NCBI GenBank assembly: GCA_033439255.1
Contig: CM065881.1
Location: forward strand, 2,728,001 to 2,792,000
DNA length: 64,000 bases
Direction of reading: 5' to 3'
Origin: Hericium rajendrae
Taxonomy: Eukaryota; Basidiomycota; Agaricomycetes; Russulales; Hericiaceae
How positions within the stretch are numbered: position 1 is the first letter of the stretch; every line of letters begins with the position of its first letter. Below the pieces are notes generated by a model. That model saw nothing but the letters and a program-made list of their open reading frames with translations, was not told where the DNA came from and made no database searches. The position numbers were made by a program, and so were the translations under genes. Shown piece by piece: positions 1 through 10,286 of the stretch.

Positions 1-720
1 TACCCTCCGTCTCTATCCATTGTCACTAGAGCGGTCGGCTCTTCTGGCACAACTGGCCGTGGAAGAGAAGAATTCGCTCGAGAGCATCGAAGCGGCATAT
101 GACCTCGAGAGGGAACGAGTTGAAGATGAATGGAAGCGAGGACGGGATCGAATACGTGAGCGCCTTTTGGAAGGCATCGAAGAGCGCAGGCGGAAAGCGA
201 GAGAAGAGAAGGACGGGGAGGGCACCGTCGGTACGATCAGCTTCGCTCCTCACCTTGATTCATCTGTCCCAACTGACTCGCTACTCTAGACGCGTCTCTT
301 GACTCGCAATCACGCCCCCACATAACACGCAAGCTGCGCAATAAGTTAGGAACCTCGCCACCCCCAACGCCACTGTCAACGCAGATCAACGGCATAGGCC
401 CCGCAAGCAGCGGGCCCATCATCTCCGGCCCTATCACAAATCCACACTCACTCTCCGTCGACGAGCTACCCTCTCCCTTCCCTCTCCCTCTGACTGCAGC
501 ATCGCTGCCAAGCGCATCCTCGGGTGGTGGTGGTGGTGGAAATGGTCGGCGTCGCGCCAAAGGCGGTGGTTTCCAAGTGCAGGCCGTCGGTGGACTCGGA
601 AAGAGCTTCAGCGGTCTGACGAGCTGTAAAGAAAGTGAGATTGAGAGCGATCTGGGAGATATCAGAAGAGGCAATAAGCGACGGCGAGTTGCAGCCGGGG
701 CTATGGCAGGGAAGGCATGA
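1..720 (+). CDS. SDS3: Sds3-like Sin3/Rpd3 corepressor subunit, 3' part
   Basis: The gene starts upstream of the window. The first visible exon (to 230) encodes a charged coiled-coil stretch (LLAQLAVEEKNSLESIEAAY, then an Arg/Glu-rich helix). A 59-bp intron (231-289) follows, and exon 2 (290-720) ends at TGA 718-720. Exon 2 begins with DASLDSQSRPHITRKLRNK and is then Ser/Pro/Gly-rich with a (Gly)6 run and a basic tail (KRRRV). This coiled coil plus the RPHITRKLRNK block is how fungal Sds3-like proteins look. In the family, Sds3 bridges and stabilises the Sin3-Rpd3 histone deacetylase complex in the nucleus. The frame is intact. The exact edge of the first exon at bases 1-30 cannot be judged; bases up to 29 could be the end of an intron. 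Confidence 0.7.
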
Positions 721-1048
721 TGCCGGCGCTCAGGTTTCCCTTGCTTGTATTGTTTCTTCTTGGTCCCCTACTGGTCTCCTCGATCCTGTATTGCTGATGT
801 TTATCTCTCTCCTACCTCTTTGTCTTTATTAAGATCGCATTATTATACACCGCTATATTATTCACCGCCCATCTGTTGAGCCTGTCGAGACTGGACAATG
901 CAAGGACAATTTGTCGAGAGAGATGAATTTTCCCGGTCCAAGATACTCACGTGAGGTGTACGTCATCGGTCTTTGGGTCCTTCGCGGTCCCTCGTGGACC
1001 ATCCAACAGCTTCCAACGCGCGTTTGCTCGTGAACGCGACATGCTCGA
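721..1048. other. intergenic, SDS3 3' end to HD-domain gene
   Basis: This stretch should hold the 3' UTR of the Sds3-like gene and the promoter of the next gene. A CACGTG E-box palindrome lies at 949-954, about 95 bp before the first possible start. No ORF in it looks coding. Confidence 0.5.
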
Positions 1049-2297
1049 ATGCTTTCAAGGCTTACTCGATCTGTCTCCTCTCGAATCTCGAATCCTTCCA
1101 GGTCGTTTTTTAGGCGTAGTATGGAGCAATCAGACTCGTCGGTCAAGCCTTTCAAGCGCACATATCCCCCGCTGTATCAACCCACAGGAGAGCCATCGAT
1201 TGATAGATTGGCTTTCTTCCATATCCTCGAAAGATTGAAGGCATGATTAGCAGCGTCCCATGATCTGATGAAACTAAGAATCATTTCACCCACTCAGACT
1301 CAAAAGCGGACGGGATGGGTCAATAACGACGTTAGCTCGATCTCTGCACCTTCATGCCGGGTTTCTTACGCGCCGCACCGATGTTTTCAGATACCCAATC
1401 CAGAGAGGTGGCTATATGCCCAGCATGCGCTGTGATTGAAGCGGTACGCTTATATGCGCCCAGCATCTCGGACCATATGTACAGGATGGCAGTCCTGGCC
1501 ATGTGCAGCTCAGATACGCGTCTCGACATCGCGAAGTAAGTGATGCCATCCGTAATACAGACCTTTCCTGCGACCAAACGTGTTGTTGCAGGTGTGTGAT
1601 GATAGCCATTGTTCACGATCTGGCAGAAGCTCAAGGTAGTGTTGTCGTTTCATGCCCGCACCGCGGATGAAGGTGCATGTATGCGCCCTGTCTGATTCGC
1701 ATTTGCTCAGTCGGCGACATCGCCCCACGAGAACGCATACCGAAAGCGGAAAAGCACCGGTTAGAAGCTGTTAGTATTCTATCTGAAACTTCAAGTGTGT
1801 GGTCTCGTGTTAAACTTCGCTTCGCGTTCGCAGGAAGCGATGCAGAATTTTGTGCACGGGATGTTGCACAACAGTCCAGCTGCTCAAAGGATCGAGGCAT
1901 TGTGGAAGGTGCGTCCGGACTGTCTTATTATTTTTTGTTCAGAAGGATTCACGTTGGTGTTCAGGAATACGAGGATCAATCATCCGACGAAGCTCGGTTT
2001 GTGAAAGGTACTATTCAAGGAATGTTGTTCTTCGTATAACACCTCACAGTCTATACAGATCTCGACCGTTTCGAATTGGCGACGCAAGGTAAGTGCACAC
2101 TTGGACATGACACTGCCGCCTTAACACGTTTGCACCTTTCCAGCATTGGAGTACGAACGCGCACATGGTGCCTCGCTGCAGCCTTTCTTCGACAGCAGTC
2201 TTCCGGACTCTGCCATCCGGAGGTCCAAGAGTGGGGTGCAGACTTGGCGAAGGAGCGCGAGCAAATGCAGGAGGAGGCGTCTGAAAGGACACGCTAA
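1049..2297 (+). CDS. HD-domain 5'-deoxynucleotidase (HDDC2/YfbR/YGK1 family)
   Basis: Ten short exons (1049-1240, 1298-1330, 1391-1407, 1464-1535, 1592-1635, 1711-1769, 1834-1908, 1964-2007, 2059-2088, 2144-2297) encode the full family core: FHILERLKTQKRTGW, PESISDHMYRMAVLAM, the metal-binding IVHDLAEAQVGDIAP, and HPEVQEWGADLAKEREQ near the C-terminus. The family hydrolyses deoxynucleoside 5'-monophosphates with divalent metal. The first intron has a GC donor. Exon 3 is only 17 nt. There are two in-frame starts: 1121 gives the usual family length, while 1049 adds 24 residues rich in Arg/Ser with no acidic residue, as in a mitochondrial presequence. Between 2208 and 2214 the frame slips by one base relative to the conserved C-terminus. 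Read literally, the protein would run to a different end at 2367. Confidence 0.85.
1241..1297 (+). other. GC-AG intron in HD-domain gene
   Basis: No GT donor fits. Cutting before GCATGA at 1241 and after CACTCAG at 1297 joins ERLK to TQKRTGW exactly as in the protein family, so the donor dinucleotide is GC. Confidence 0.75.
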
Positions 2298-2712
2298 TCA
2301 TGAGCGCACGATTATAGATGCGGTCAAAGAAGTTCGCGGAGCAACTGACTCGTGTGTATCAGTATAAAGTATCGTTGGTGGCAAACTGGTGGTATAGAGA
2401 TGGATGGCAAGCAACAGCAAGTACGCGAGTAAGTGGTATGTATAATGAACAATATGTAATGAAGGTCAGGCAGTCTGTCCTTGACTGCGGTAGAGCAGGC
2501 CACGTTGGCAATGTGTCGTGGTGGGTATGGAATTTAAGCAAAAGAAAGTGACATCACAAATTAACGAATGAAAGGATAGGGTATATGCTTCAACATCATT
2601 ATCACAATTGTCGACGAATCGTCTCAAATTCACCTGTAAGTGCATTAGCTGAGAATTTTCCAGCTGAGAACTTTGTGGACTGTAGACTTACAATATGGCC
2701 AACCTATGCGCT
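2298..2712. other. intergenic between convergent genes
   Basis: AT-richer sequence between the stops of the HD-domain gene and BTB gene A. Probably two facing 3' UTRs. I see no gene or structured element. Confidence 0.5.
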
Positions 2713-3813
2713 TTAGTGCTCTGAACCTCCAACGTCCGCGTCCGCCGCCTTCTGCGCGGCTTCCACGGCGGCCCAGTCTTTAAACCCACAGTGCCCAGGC
2801 AACGCGAACCACAGCTTGCGCTGGATCATGTCGTTGATATAGTCCAACTTGGAGCAGCAGTCGCCACAAAGGTCATTGAACTCAGGTTGCTCCGTGCAAT
2901 CGACAGCGAGACGGAACGAGAAGTTAAAAACGCTGTCCGACAGGCTTCGGTAGTACAACTCGACCTGGTGCATAGCTGCGCTGGAGAGGCCTTTGCAGGT
3001 TTCCGGTGTATCGGGAGGACCGTGGCAGTGGAAGTCCTCCATGGACCATATGAAGTCCTCGCACAGCTCGTCGAGCGTCTCCATCATCTTCTCCCTAAAC
3101 TCGAGGACCATCCTCCGGGCATTTATAGAGGCCTCGCCATGAGGCATTCCGTGGCTGTCAAGGATCTTGAGCACTCCGCCGCCTTTGGAAGCTGCTACGT
3201 GGCACGCTGCAGGGAGAATTATGGGCACGTCGCAGCTGAGGCTGATTTTGACGCCGAGCAGACCGCTGAAGTCGGACGGGAAAATCTTGCGACCCCATTG
3301 GAATCTGAGTGTCTTCGGGAAGAGGACTAGAATGTAGTCGATGAGCTCTTTCCGCAGCTCGTCGAGCATGTACTTGCTTGCGATGCGCAGTAGGCGGCCA
3401 GTCGTTTCGAGTTGGAATTGCCGTCGTGCGTGGGAGGATAGCTAGCAAGTTGGAAGGTGAGCGACGCGCGCATGGACAGGGTGTAGTTGTCATGACTACT
3501 CACCGGAGACGATAGAGGGACTTCAGAAGATGGGAGAAGTCGTTTGCGGCGTCGGGAAGGCGAATCAGGAGCATCCGTCGAACGTGTCGTTATCTTGCGG
3601 ATTGCACATGGAAAACATATCTTTGAAGATCCTGGAATGCATGGAGAGGACGCTTTGATGGACACGGAAGCCTGTGGATTCGCAAACGAGGACAACGTTC
3701 CCGTCGGCGAGCCAGAATTCGACATCCTTGGTGAAGGAGGATGAGTTCGAGTCGGACGAATCGAGGACCGCCTCGTCCTCTCTGCGGCGTTTGGGTGGAC
3801 GCGATGTGTCCAT
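2713..3813 (-). CDS. BTB/POZ domain protein A, frame-broken copy
   Basis: Exon 1 (3813-3504) holds a basic nuclear-signal-like start (PPKRRR) and a BTB/POZ half with GNVVLVCESTGFRVHQSVL and the F-K-D-M-F helix. The intron is 3503-3442. Exon 2 (3441-2713) holds LLRIASKYMLDELRKELI and a long conserved C-terminal region. The layout matches the neighbouring BTB-B gene, so the pair is a tandem duplication. BTB domains mediate dimerisation; the function of this fungal expansion is unknown. Two single-base losses break the frame: one near 3570 after the DTFDGC segment (where BTB-B has GGCPVIR) and one near 3428 just after the intron. Either this copy is decaying or the sequence has errors. Start ATG at 3813. 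Confidence 0.7.
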
Positions 3814-4756
3814 TGTGGAAGCGGTCTAGCTGTGAGATGTTTGAACTTTGCAGGACCTTTGGGCAACGCAAAGGCGTTGGTTAATGGAGCGATACGTTAG
3901 ACACTACAAGGTGAATAAGTAATTCATTATGAGGAGGTTTTTGTCAAGCACATGAAAGATGCTTCGTACCTGAGTTTGTACACGCGACAGAAAGAATAAA
4001 GAGACGCTGATGAACGTGGTTACGATGAAGGCCAATCTAATAAATTACGAATTTGTCCAACACCGGGCGCTTCTCCGTAGGGAGGGTTCGAGACAGCCGA
4101 AGATCGAGAACAAATAAGCTTAGTACTTATGTCTAGATGTTTAAATGCTGAATATCAGGGTCCAATGACCGCGACCGGGCGCTCAACGTAGCATCTCTTC
4201 ACTACATACATGTCAAATTACTCAAAATGTCAGGAAATAAAATGACTAAGAATGATTTTAGATTAAACAATGATTGAAGGTTAACAGACTTGAGCAACCA
4301 TGACGAATGATGAAAACGTACGAGCCTAGATCTTAATAATGTCAATTCCCAACGAAAGCAATGCTTGTTAGAAACTAGATACGATTAATAGGAAGGGATG
4401 ACTTTATTTACCTAGATATCCCGATTAGACTATCGAGAAAGGTACATGAGCTTCTAGTATAACGAGAAGGGAAACAGAAGCTCACCTCAGTCGTAGGAAG
4501 GGATAAGAACGATAACGAAATAAGGTATATAAGAGAAACAGAGACGAACATGACATCACACGTAGGCAGAGTCCGTCCGTAAAGGGAGAGAGTATGACCG
4601 AAACGAGAGAGGAAGAGACAGATCGCGTCGTCCGGTGGACAACGCATTTCCATGTGATATTCCAACAATGCTTTGGAGGGGAATCGAGTGAATCTGGAGG
4701 CGCAGCATCAACACCTCTGTATGGCATAAGGCGCATCAACTCACAATAGTTATAAC
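3814..4756. other. intergenic between the two BTB genes
   Basis: About 940 bp, AT-rich in the middle (4100-4400). It should contain the promoter of BTB-A and the 3' UTR of BTB-B. No coding pattern, RNA gene or repeat stands out. Confidence 0.5.
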
Positions 4757-5847
4757 TCATGGACTGCCTACAATGATGTCCGCATCTAACGCTGTCTGCG
4801 CCGTCTTGACCGCCTCCCAATCCTTGAACCTACAATGGCTAGGCAAAGCGTTCCACAATTTCCTTCGCAGAATATTCTCTATATCCTTGAGTTTGTCCCA
4901 ACAGGCCGAGCAGAGCTCGTCAAACTCGGGATCTGCATTGGCAAGGCGGAACGGCAGCCCGAAACACGGCTCCTTCATGTCCTTGAAGAACGCCTCGAAA
5001 TAGTGCATGCCTGCGCTCGATATGCCTCGACAGCCCACAATGCCCACGGACTGGCACGGAAACTCATGCATGGACCAGATGAGCTCCTCGCAGAGTGCAC
5101 TGAGCGTAGCCACCAGCTTGTCCTTGGAGTCGAGGCAGAGCCGCCGAGCAGCGAGCGACGCCTCGCCGGGAACCTCGGCGCTGTCGACGATGCTCAGCGC
5201 GCCTTTGAACGCGGCGCGGTAGCACGCGACGGGCAGGATCTCGGGGACCTGGCAGTTGAGGGCGATCTCGACGCCGAGCAGACCGTTGAACTCCACGAGC
5301 GGCATGTCGCCGAAGTCCCGTCTCAGCTCGCCAAAGGTCGTTGGGAAGATTGCGCGGAGGTGGTCAACGACTGCGTTGCGCACGTCAATGCATTTGTACT
5401 TGGTCGCGATGTGCAGGAGGTTGCCTAGATCTTCCAGCTTGAATGTTCGTGTTGGCGGAGGGTATCTGAGGGTGAACATGAACATGCGCGTCTGTACGAG
5501 GTTGATACGAAGGCAACTGTCGTGACGCCTCACCGAAGATAAAGGGCCTTCAAGAGTTGTGAGAAATCATCGGCTTTATCTGATGGACGAATGACGGGAC
5601 AGCCTCCGTATGTCTCGCCGTGAAGGCCATGATCACAGACTGCGAAGATGTCCTTGAAGACGGTAGAATGTAAAGCGAGGACACTCTGATGGACGCGGAA
5701 ACCCGTGGATTCGCAGGCGATGACGATATTTCCATCTAAGAACCAGTATTCACTGTCCAAGGAGAATACCGTTGGAACAGGGACTGGCGATGATTCGCTT
5801 TCACCAGTCAGTGTGAGTTCACTGCTACTAGGAAAATTGAATTCCAT
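4757..5847 (-). CDS. BTB/POZ domain protein B
   Basis: An intact two-exon gene: exon 1 5847-5534, intron 5533-5466, exon 2 5465-4757, giving 340 residues. Residues about 30-110 are the BTB/POZ fold (WFLDGNIVIACESTGFRVHQ, then VLALHSTVFKDIF). The junction reads ALYLR then YPPPTRTFKLED, with a helix LLHIATKYKCIDVRNAVVDH typical of the BACK-like segment in basidiomycete BTB proteins. A conserved C-terminal half (CEELIWSMHEFPC, WNALPSHCRFKDW) is shared with BTB-A. Cysteines are frequent, but no zinc motif is clear. The molecular role is unknown. It serves as the reference for locating the frame breaks in BTB-A. Confidence 0.85.
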
Positions 5848-6560
5848 GGTGTCACGGCGTCTCTTCGAGTGTGATGGGGTTGACTGTAGCGTAGATCCTA
5901 GGAAACACTTGGATTGTTAGACAGCGGACGTATCAGGTTCGAGAAACAAGACGAACCCTAGGTAGTAGAGATGGTGTAAGACAGAGCGCAGGGAATGTTC
6001 AAGCGTTCCGCTTAAATACATGCCGACGCGTAGGAAGCTCCATTTTACCGAGCGACTATCGACTTCTTACTCCAAAAGCGCTTCGCGATGTCGTCCTTGG
6101 AGTGACGCGACGCGTTCATGGAAGATCGTCGAAGGTTATTTCCGAGCCAGAGTGATGATGCGGACACGAATCGGGGATCATCGATCATCAGAGAGTTTTC
6201 GCAGCCCTCCAACTCGACCCCAGCCAGTCCTACGCTCCATTGGTCGCTCCACCCTGCCACCCAAAGCCGCTTACAGTTGCATCGGCACTCCACCAGTCGA
6301 GTCTGAGTCTGAGTCTGTCAGTTGCGAAAACTCTCTATCGCAGCAAGCGCGTGACGTGCGACTATCTCCTGTGTAAAGTCAGCAACGTGACGGACCATTC
6401 ATGAGGATGACTGTTTCTGGAGGGGTGTCCAGCTCAGCGTTGAGTAAAGAAATTCGGAACAAAAAGCCATAGGGTCCTCGGCATCGACAGAATACAAGAT
6501 TTGATTGGTCGTCGGCTATTGGTATACACCATCATACACGCCTGACTTTTGCTAAATTTG
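5848..6560. other. intergenic, BTB-B promoter and ADE17 3' side
   Basis: About 710 bp with no convincing gene. A short tandem GAGTCT repeat (three copies) lies at about 6299-6317. Confidence 0.45.
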
Positions 6561-8719
6561 TTAGTGGTGGAATAACCTCAGTGAAGTATGAGCAAAGACA
6601 ATGCCATGCTCATCTGCCGCCTTGATGCACTCCGCATCCATGACGCTCCCCGACGGCGCCGCCAAGTACCTGACCCCGCTCCTGCGTGCCCGGTGCACAT
6701 TGTCGGGGAACGGGAAGAACGCGTCACTCGAGCACGCGACGCCGTCGAGCTGCCGCGCCTGGTCCGCGCGCTCCTCGGGCGTCAGCGGCGCGGGAACCTC
6801 CTCGAAGAGCGATTCCCACTGCGCCTTCTCGCCGCCCTCGAGCACCTCGCCGCCGACGAAGAGGTCGATCGCGTTCGCCTTCTCTGCGCGCTTCACGCCC
6901 TTCTTGAACGGCAGCGCGAGCACGCGCGGGTTGTGCCGCAGCCACCAGTTATCCGCCTTAGATCCCGGCGAGCCGCGTGCAGTGGATGCGCGACTGCTGG
7001 CCCGCGCCGAGGCCGATGATGGAGCCGTGGTAGGCGTAGGCGACGCTGTTGGATTGGGTATACTTGAGAGCGAGGGTGGCGACGATCAAGTCGGTGATAG
7101 CAGCTTCCGGGAGCTGCAGACTTATAAGAAGATGAGAGGTGCGTAGCATAGGCATGACTCGCCTCCTTGTTTTGGGTGACGATGTTAGTGAATAAGTTAG
7201 CATCGATCTTGGCGTCGTTCCTCCTCTGCTGCAGGGAGATGCCATAGACTTGTCGTGTTTCGATCTCCCCAGGAACGTAGTCCGCGTCGATCTAGAGAAG
7301 TTTAGCTATGTGCGTATTCTGGTCAAGCTAAGAGCGCTACCTGGAGCACGCAGTATTTTCCGGCCTTTTTCTTTCTGAGCACATCAAGCGCTTCCTCGGA
7401 GTATCCAGGAGCGATGATCCCATCGGACACCTCGCGAGAGATGATGCGGGCGGTTGCGAAGTCGCAAGGTGCGGACAACGCGATGAAGTCACCGAAGGAT
7501 GACATGCGATCAGCGCCTGGGTTCGCGACTAAGATTAGAGACCATCACGACTTCTAGGATAAACTCACCTCGAGCGCGGGCATAGGCGGATGCAAGCGGC
7601 GTCAGAGGCTCTTTCAGGTCGTCCACGCCGTACACTTTCTTCTCAATCTCACTGAGCTCAATGCCGACGGCCGCTCCCGCAGGCGACACATGCTTGAACG
7701 ATGCAGCAGCAGGGAGGTTGAGCGCCTCTTGAAGCTCCTTCACGAGGGCCCATGAATTCAGTGCATCCAGGAGGTTGATGTATCCGGGAGATCCAAAAAG
7801 AACTGATCGGAACCTTAGTATGGAACTAGAGGGGCATAAAACATTTAGTCACCTTTGAAAGGCAGTTCACCCTCTGTCACGAAGGCCTGAGCAGGCTTCT
7901 GGTGCGGGTTGGCACCATATCTGAGAGCCATTCTCTGCACGGGCGCCGCGAGCTTATCTCCCAAAGATGCGTCCGCATACTGCTCCCTGAAGTATCCGCT
8001 GATAGCCTCGTCGTAGTGGGCAGTCTGCTCGAACGCCTTCAAAGCGAGTTTGTTCCGGACAGCCTGGCCCACCTCTCCCTTGCCTTCCTTCCAGGACTTC
8101 ACAAACTCGACGTAGTCTGCCGGGTCAGAGAGAATGGAGACGCGCTCGTGGTTTTTCGCAGCTGCGCGCAGGAGGGTGACACCCCCGATGTCAATCTCCT
8201 CAACGGCATCGGCGAGCGTGCAGCCTGGCTTTGAGATGGTGGAGGCGAACGGATACAGGTTGCACACCACGATGGAGATCTGCGAGATAGACTGCGCAGC
8301 GAGATCTTTGTGATCGGACTCGATGTTGCGTGCAAGAATGCCTATCTCAGATTTAGCAAGGATCTATCCAAAGACAATGCGATCTCACCTCCATGGACGG
8401 CAGGGTGCAAGGTCTTCACTCTTCCACCAAGCATCTCAGGTGCTTTGGTGATATCAGATACATCCCTGGAGCATTATAAACCCCCAGCCACGCATCCCAA
8501 AACGCAGTCGTGCAACTCACTGGATCGGAATGCCGGCATCTCTGATCTTCTTCGCTGTGCCACCCGACCCCAGCAAACGCACGCCGGCATCATGCAGACC
8601 CTGAGCCAAATCGAGAAGATTGGTCTTGTCGTAGACCGACAGAAGAGCTAGCGTGATTCATGGTCAAACGGCCTTGCGACCACGAAATATCAAGAGGTCT
8701 CACCGATGGAAGAAGTCAT
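6561..8719 (-). CDS. ADE17: bifunctional AICAR transformylase / IMP cyclohydrolase
   Basis: Eight exons: 8719-8704, 8647-8521, 8465-8389, 8341-7853, 7802-7569, 7528-7341, 7291-7163, 7113-6561. They encode the last two steps of IMP synthesis (formylation of AICAR by 10-formyl-THF, then ring closure), in the cytosol. The N-terminus is the MGS-like cyclohydrolase domain ([43 protein letters not shown]). The rest is the transformylase domain ([82 protein letters not shown]). The first exon is only 16 nt. The seventh intron uses a GC donor. At about 6957-6966 one extra base (GGG run) puts a stop right after RLAG; the conserved frame resumes at once and runs to TAA 6563-6561. Divergent from GRX5 across 763 bp. 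Confidence 0.92.
7114..7162 (-). other. GC-AG intron in ADE17
   Basis: On the minus strand the only junction that rebuilds NIVTQNKE followed by LPEAAITDL is GAG|GCGAGT ... CTGCAG|CTC, so the donor is GC in a strong context. Confidence 0.75.
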
Positions 8720-9482
8720 GATGCACAAGACTTGAATCAAACTTCAAGAGGAACAGGTCGATCTGCTTGAAGATGAGACGAAGGATGATTCCGACAAGCG
8801 CTTTCGAAAACTGATGACCTTACATTAGGGTTTGGGTCGCCATGACGTCGCTCGACAATTTACAAGACAACGGTCGACAACCAAACGAGTGTGCGAAAGG
8901 ATTTGTTCGACGTTCGACGTGTAGAATATTGCTAACTTACATTCATCGGGGACTCGCAATGCATACACTTGTCATGCTTCACAAAGATCAAGACGACCTG
9001 CTGCAGTGTCATTCCTAGACAAGTCGCATGGACCACAAGGGTGAATCTGTAGAACAGCCGTTGGAAATTTGTGAGCCAAAAAAAGAGATGCTCAGCTTCA
9101 TAACTGGTAATAGCAGAAGCAGCTGAACACGCGCATTTCAGGAAGATGCATCGAGTGGGCGGGTCAGATCCATTGAGTCCGCGGATCGGATGCATCTCAG
9201 AAAAGAATGCCTCACTGACCACGTCCTGCACCACCAAACCCTAGCGAGACTGCTACAGAACAGTGAGAGTTCGAGCACGGTACCATTTGCCATGATGTGT
9301 CTGCAACGTGGAGTCGTGGACTCATGAGCGTTGCAAGCGAAAAGCCAACAGGACGAAGCTCATTGGACAGCCGGCCGCGGCGGCCCTAAAAGGCAGCTCG
9401 GCGTGATGACGTAATGCCGATGGGAGCCTCGTAGAAATCGCTAACCCGTGTCTGCTCACACATCACCTCTCCCTCTACCACC
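8720..9482. promoter_or_regulatory. divergent promoter region ADE17 / GRX5
   Basis: 763 bp between two divergent starts with no coding pattern. It contains a TGACGTAA ATF/CREB-type site at 407-414 of the 9000s (9407-9414), 69 bp before the GRX5 ATG, and a GC palindrome (GGCCGCGGCGGCC) near 9373. Regulatory roles are inferred from sequence only. Confidence 0.4.
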
Positions 9483-10136
9483 ATGTTTCGCAGTGCGTTC
9501 AAAACGTCGGTGAGTATTGGACCGTTGGGTACTCCTCGCTTATGAATGTCCTGCGCTCATTCTGCGTGCCGTTCAGTTCGCTCTAGCGCGTTCTGCGCCT
9601 CTTGCGCCTCCGAGTGTACCGTCATTCGTTCTGCGCCGACTGCTTTCCACCGAATCACGCGCACAAATCCAAAAGGCTGTCGAATCATCACCACTCGTTG
9701 TGTTCATGAAGGGCACGCCAGATTTGCCTCAGTGTGGTTTCTCGCGTGCGGTGATCCAGGTGCTTGACTTGCACGGGGTGCCACCAGAGAAGATGCAGAC
9801 GTACAATGTTCTCGAAGATTCGGAGTTGCGGAGTGGGATCAAGGAATTCTCGTGAGTGCCTATCAACTTGAATAAGGGTTCAATACTGAACGTGTCCCAT
9901 TTCTTCACAGTGAATGGCCAACGGTTCCGCAAGTGTATGTGAACTCTGAGTTCGTCGGCGGTTGTGACATCTTGCTAGGCAGTGAGTACTGATCTTCGTC
10001 GCCATAGTGATATATCGTACAGGTTCTAACATCTACTCTAGTGCATCAGTCAGGAGAACTTGAGGACCTTCTTCAGAAGAACAACATCATCCCGAAGTCG
10101 GCGGAGGCAGAGGCCACTCGAGCTGCATCCTCGTAA
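9483..10136 (+). CDS. GRX5: monothiol glutaredoxin, mitochondrial
   Basis: Four exons (9483-9509, 9577-9851, 9911-9981, 10042-10136), intact. The first about 35 residues are Arg/Ser/Ala-rich with no acid until STES, a mitochondrial presequence. The single glutaredoxin domain carries [19 protein letters not shown] with the CGFS active site, [10 protein letters not shown] (the cis-Pro glutathione site) and [15 protein letters not shown]. Known role: Grx5 takes a 2Fe-2S cluster from Isu with help from the mtHsp70 system and hands it on to Isa proteins and clients. Its 3' neighbour on the other strand is ZIM17, an mtHsp70 partner. Start and length (about 155 aa) fit the family. Confidence 0.95.
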
Positions 10137-10286
10137 CGACATCTCCGGACATCCGCCTTCCATCTAGACTATTACCATGCTTGTATAACTATGCAAAAAT
10201 ACATTATTCATCCCAGCTCGTTGCAATGTGTGAGTAGCGGTTGAGGCGTGTCGCCGTAGGTGTCGGAAGTATGAATTGCATGTCCT

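Noticed and set aside
2713-3369. Reading BTB-A exon 2 as a separate gene
   Set aside because: Its intron, junction and content match exon 2 of BTB-B; it is the second half of one gene.
6588-7146. Plus-strand ORFs of 143 and 181 codons
   Set aside because: Antisense shadows of the ADE17 exons.
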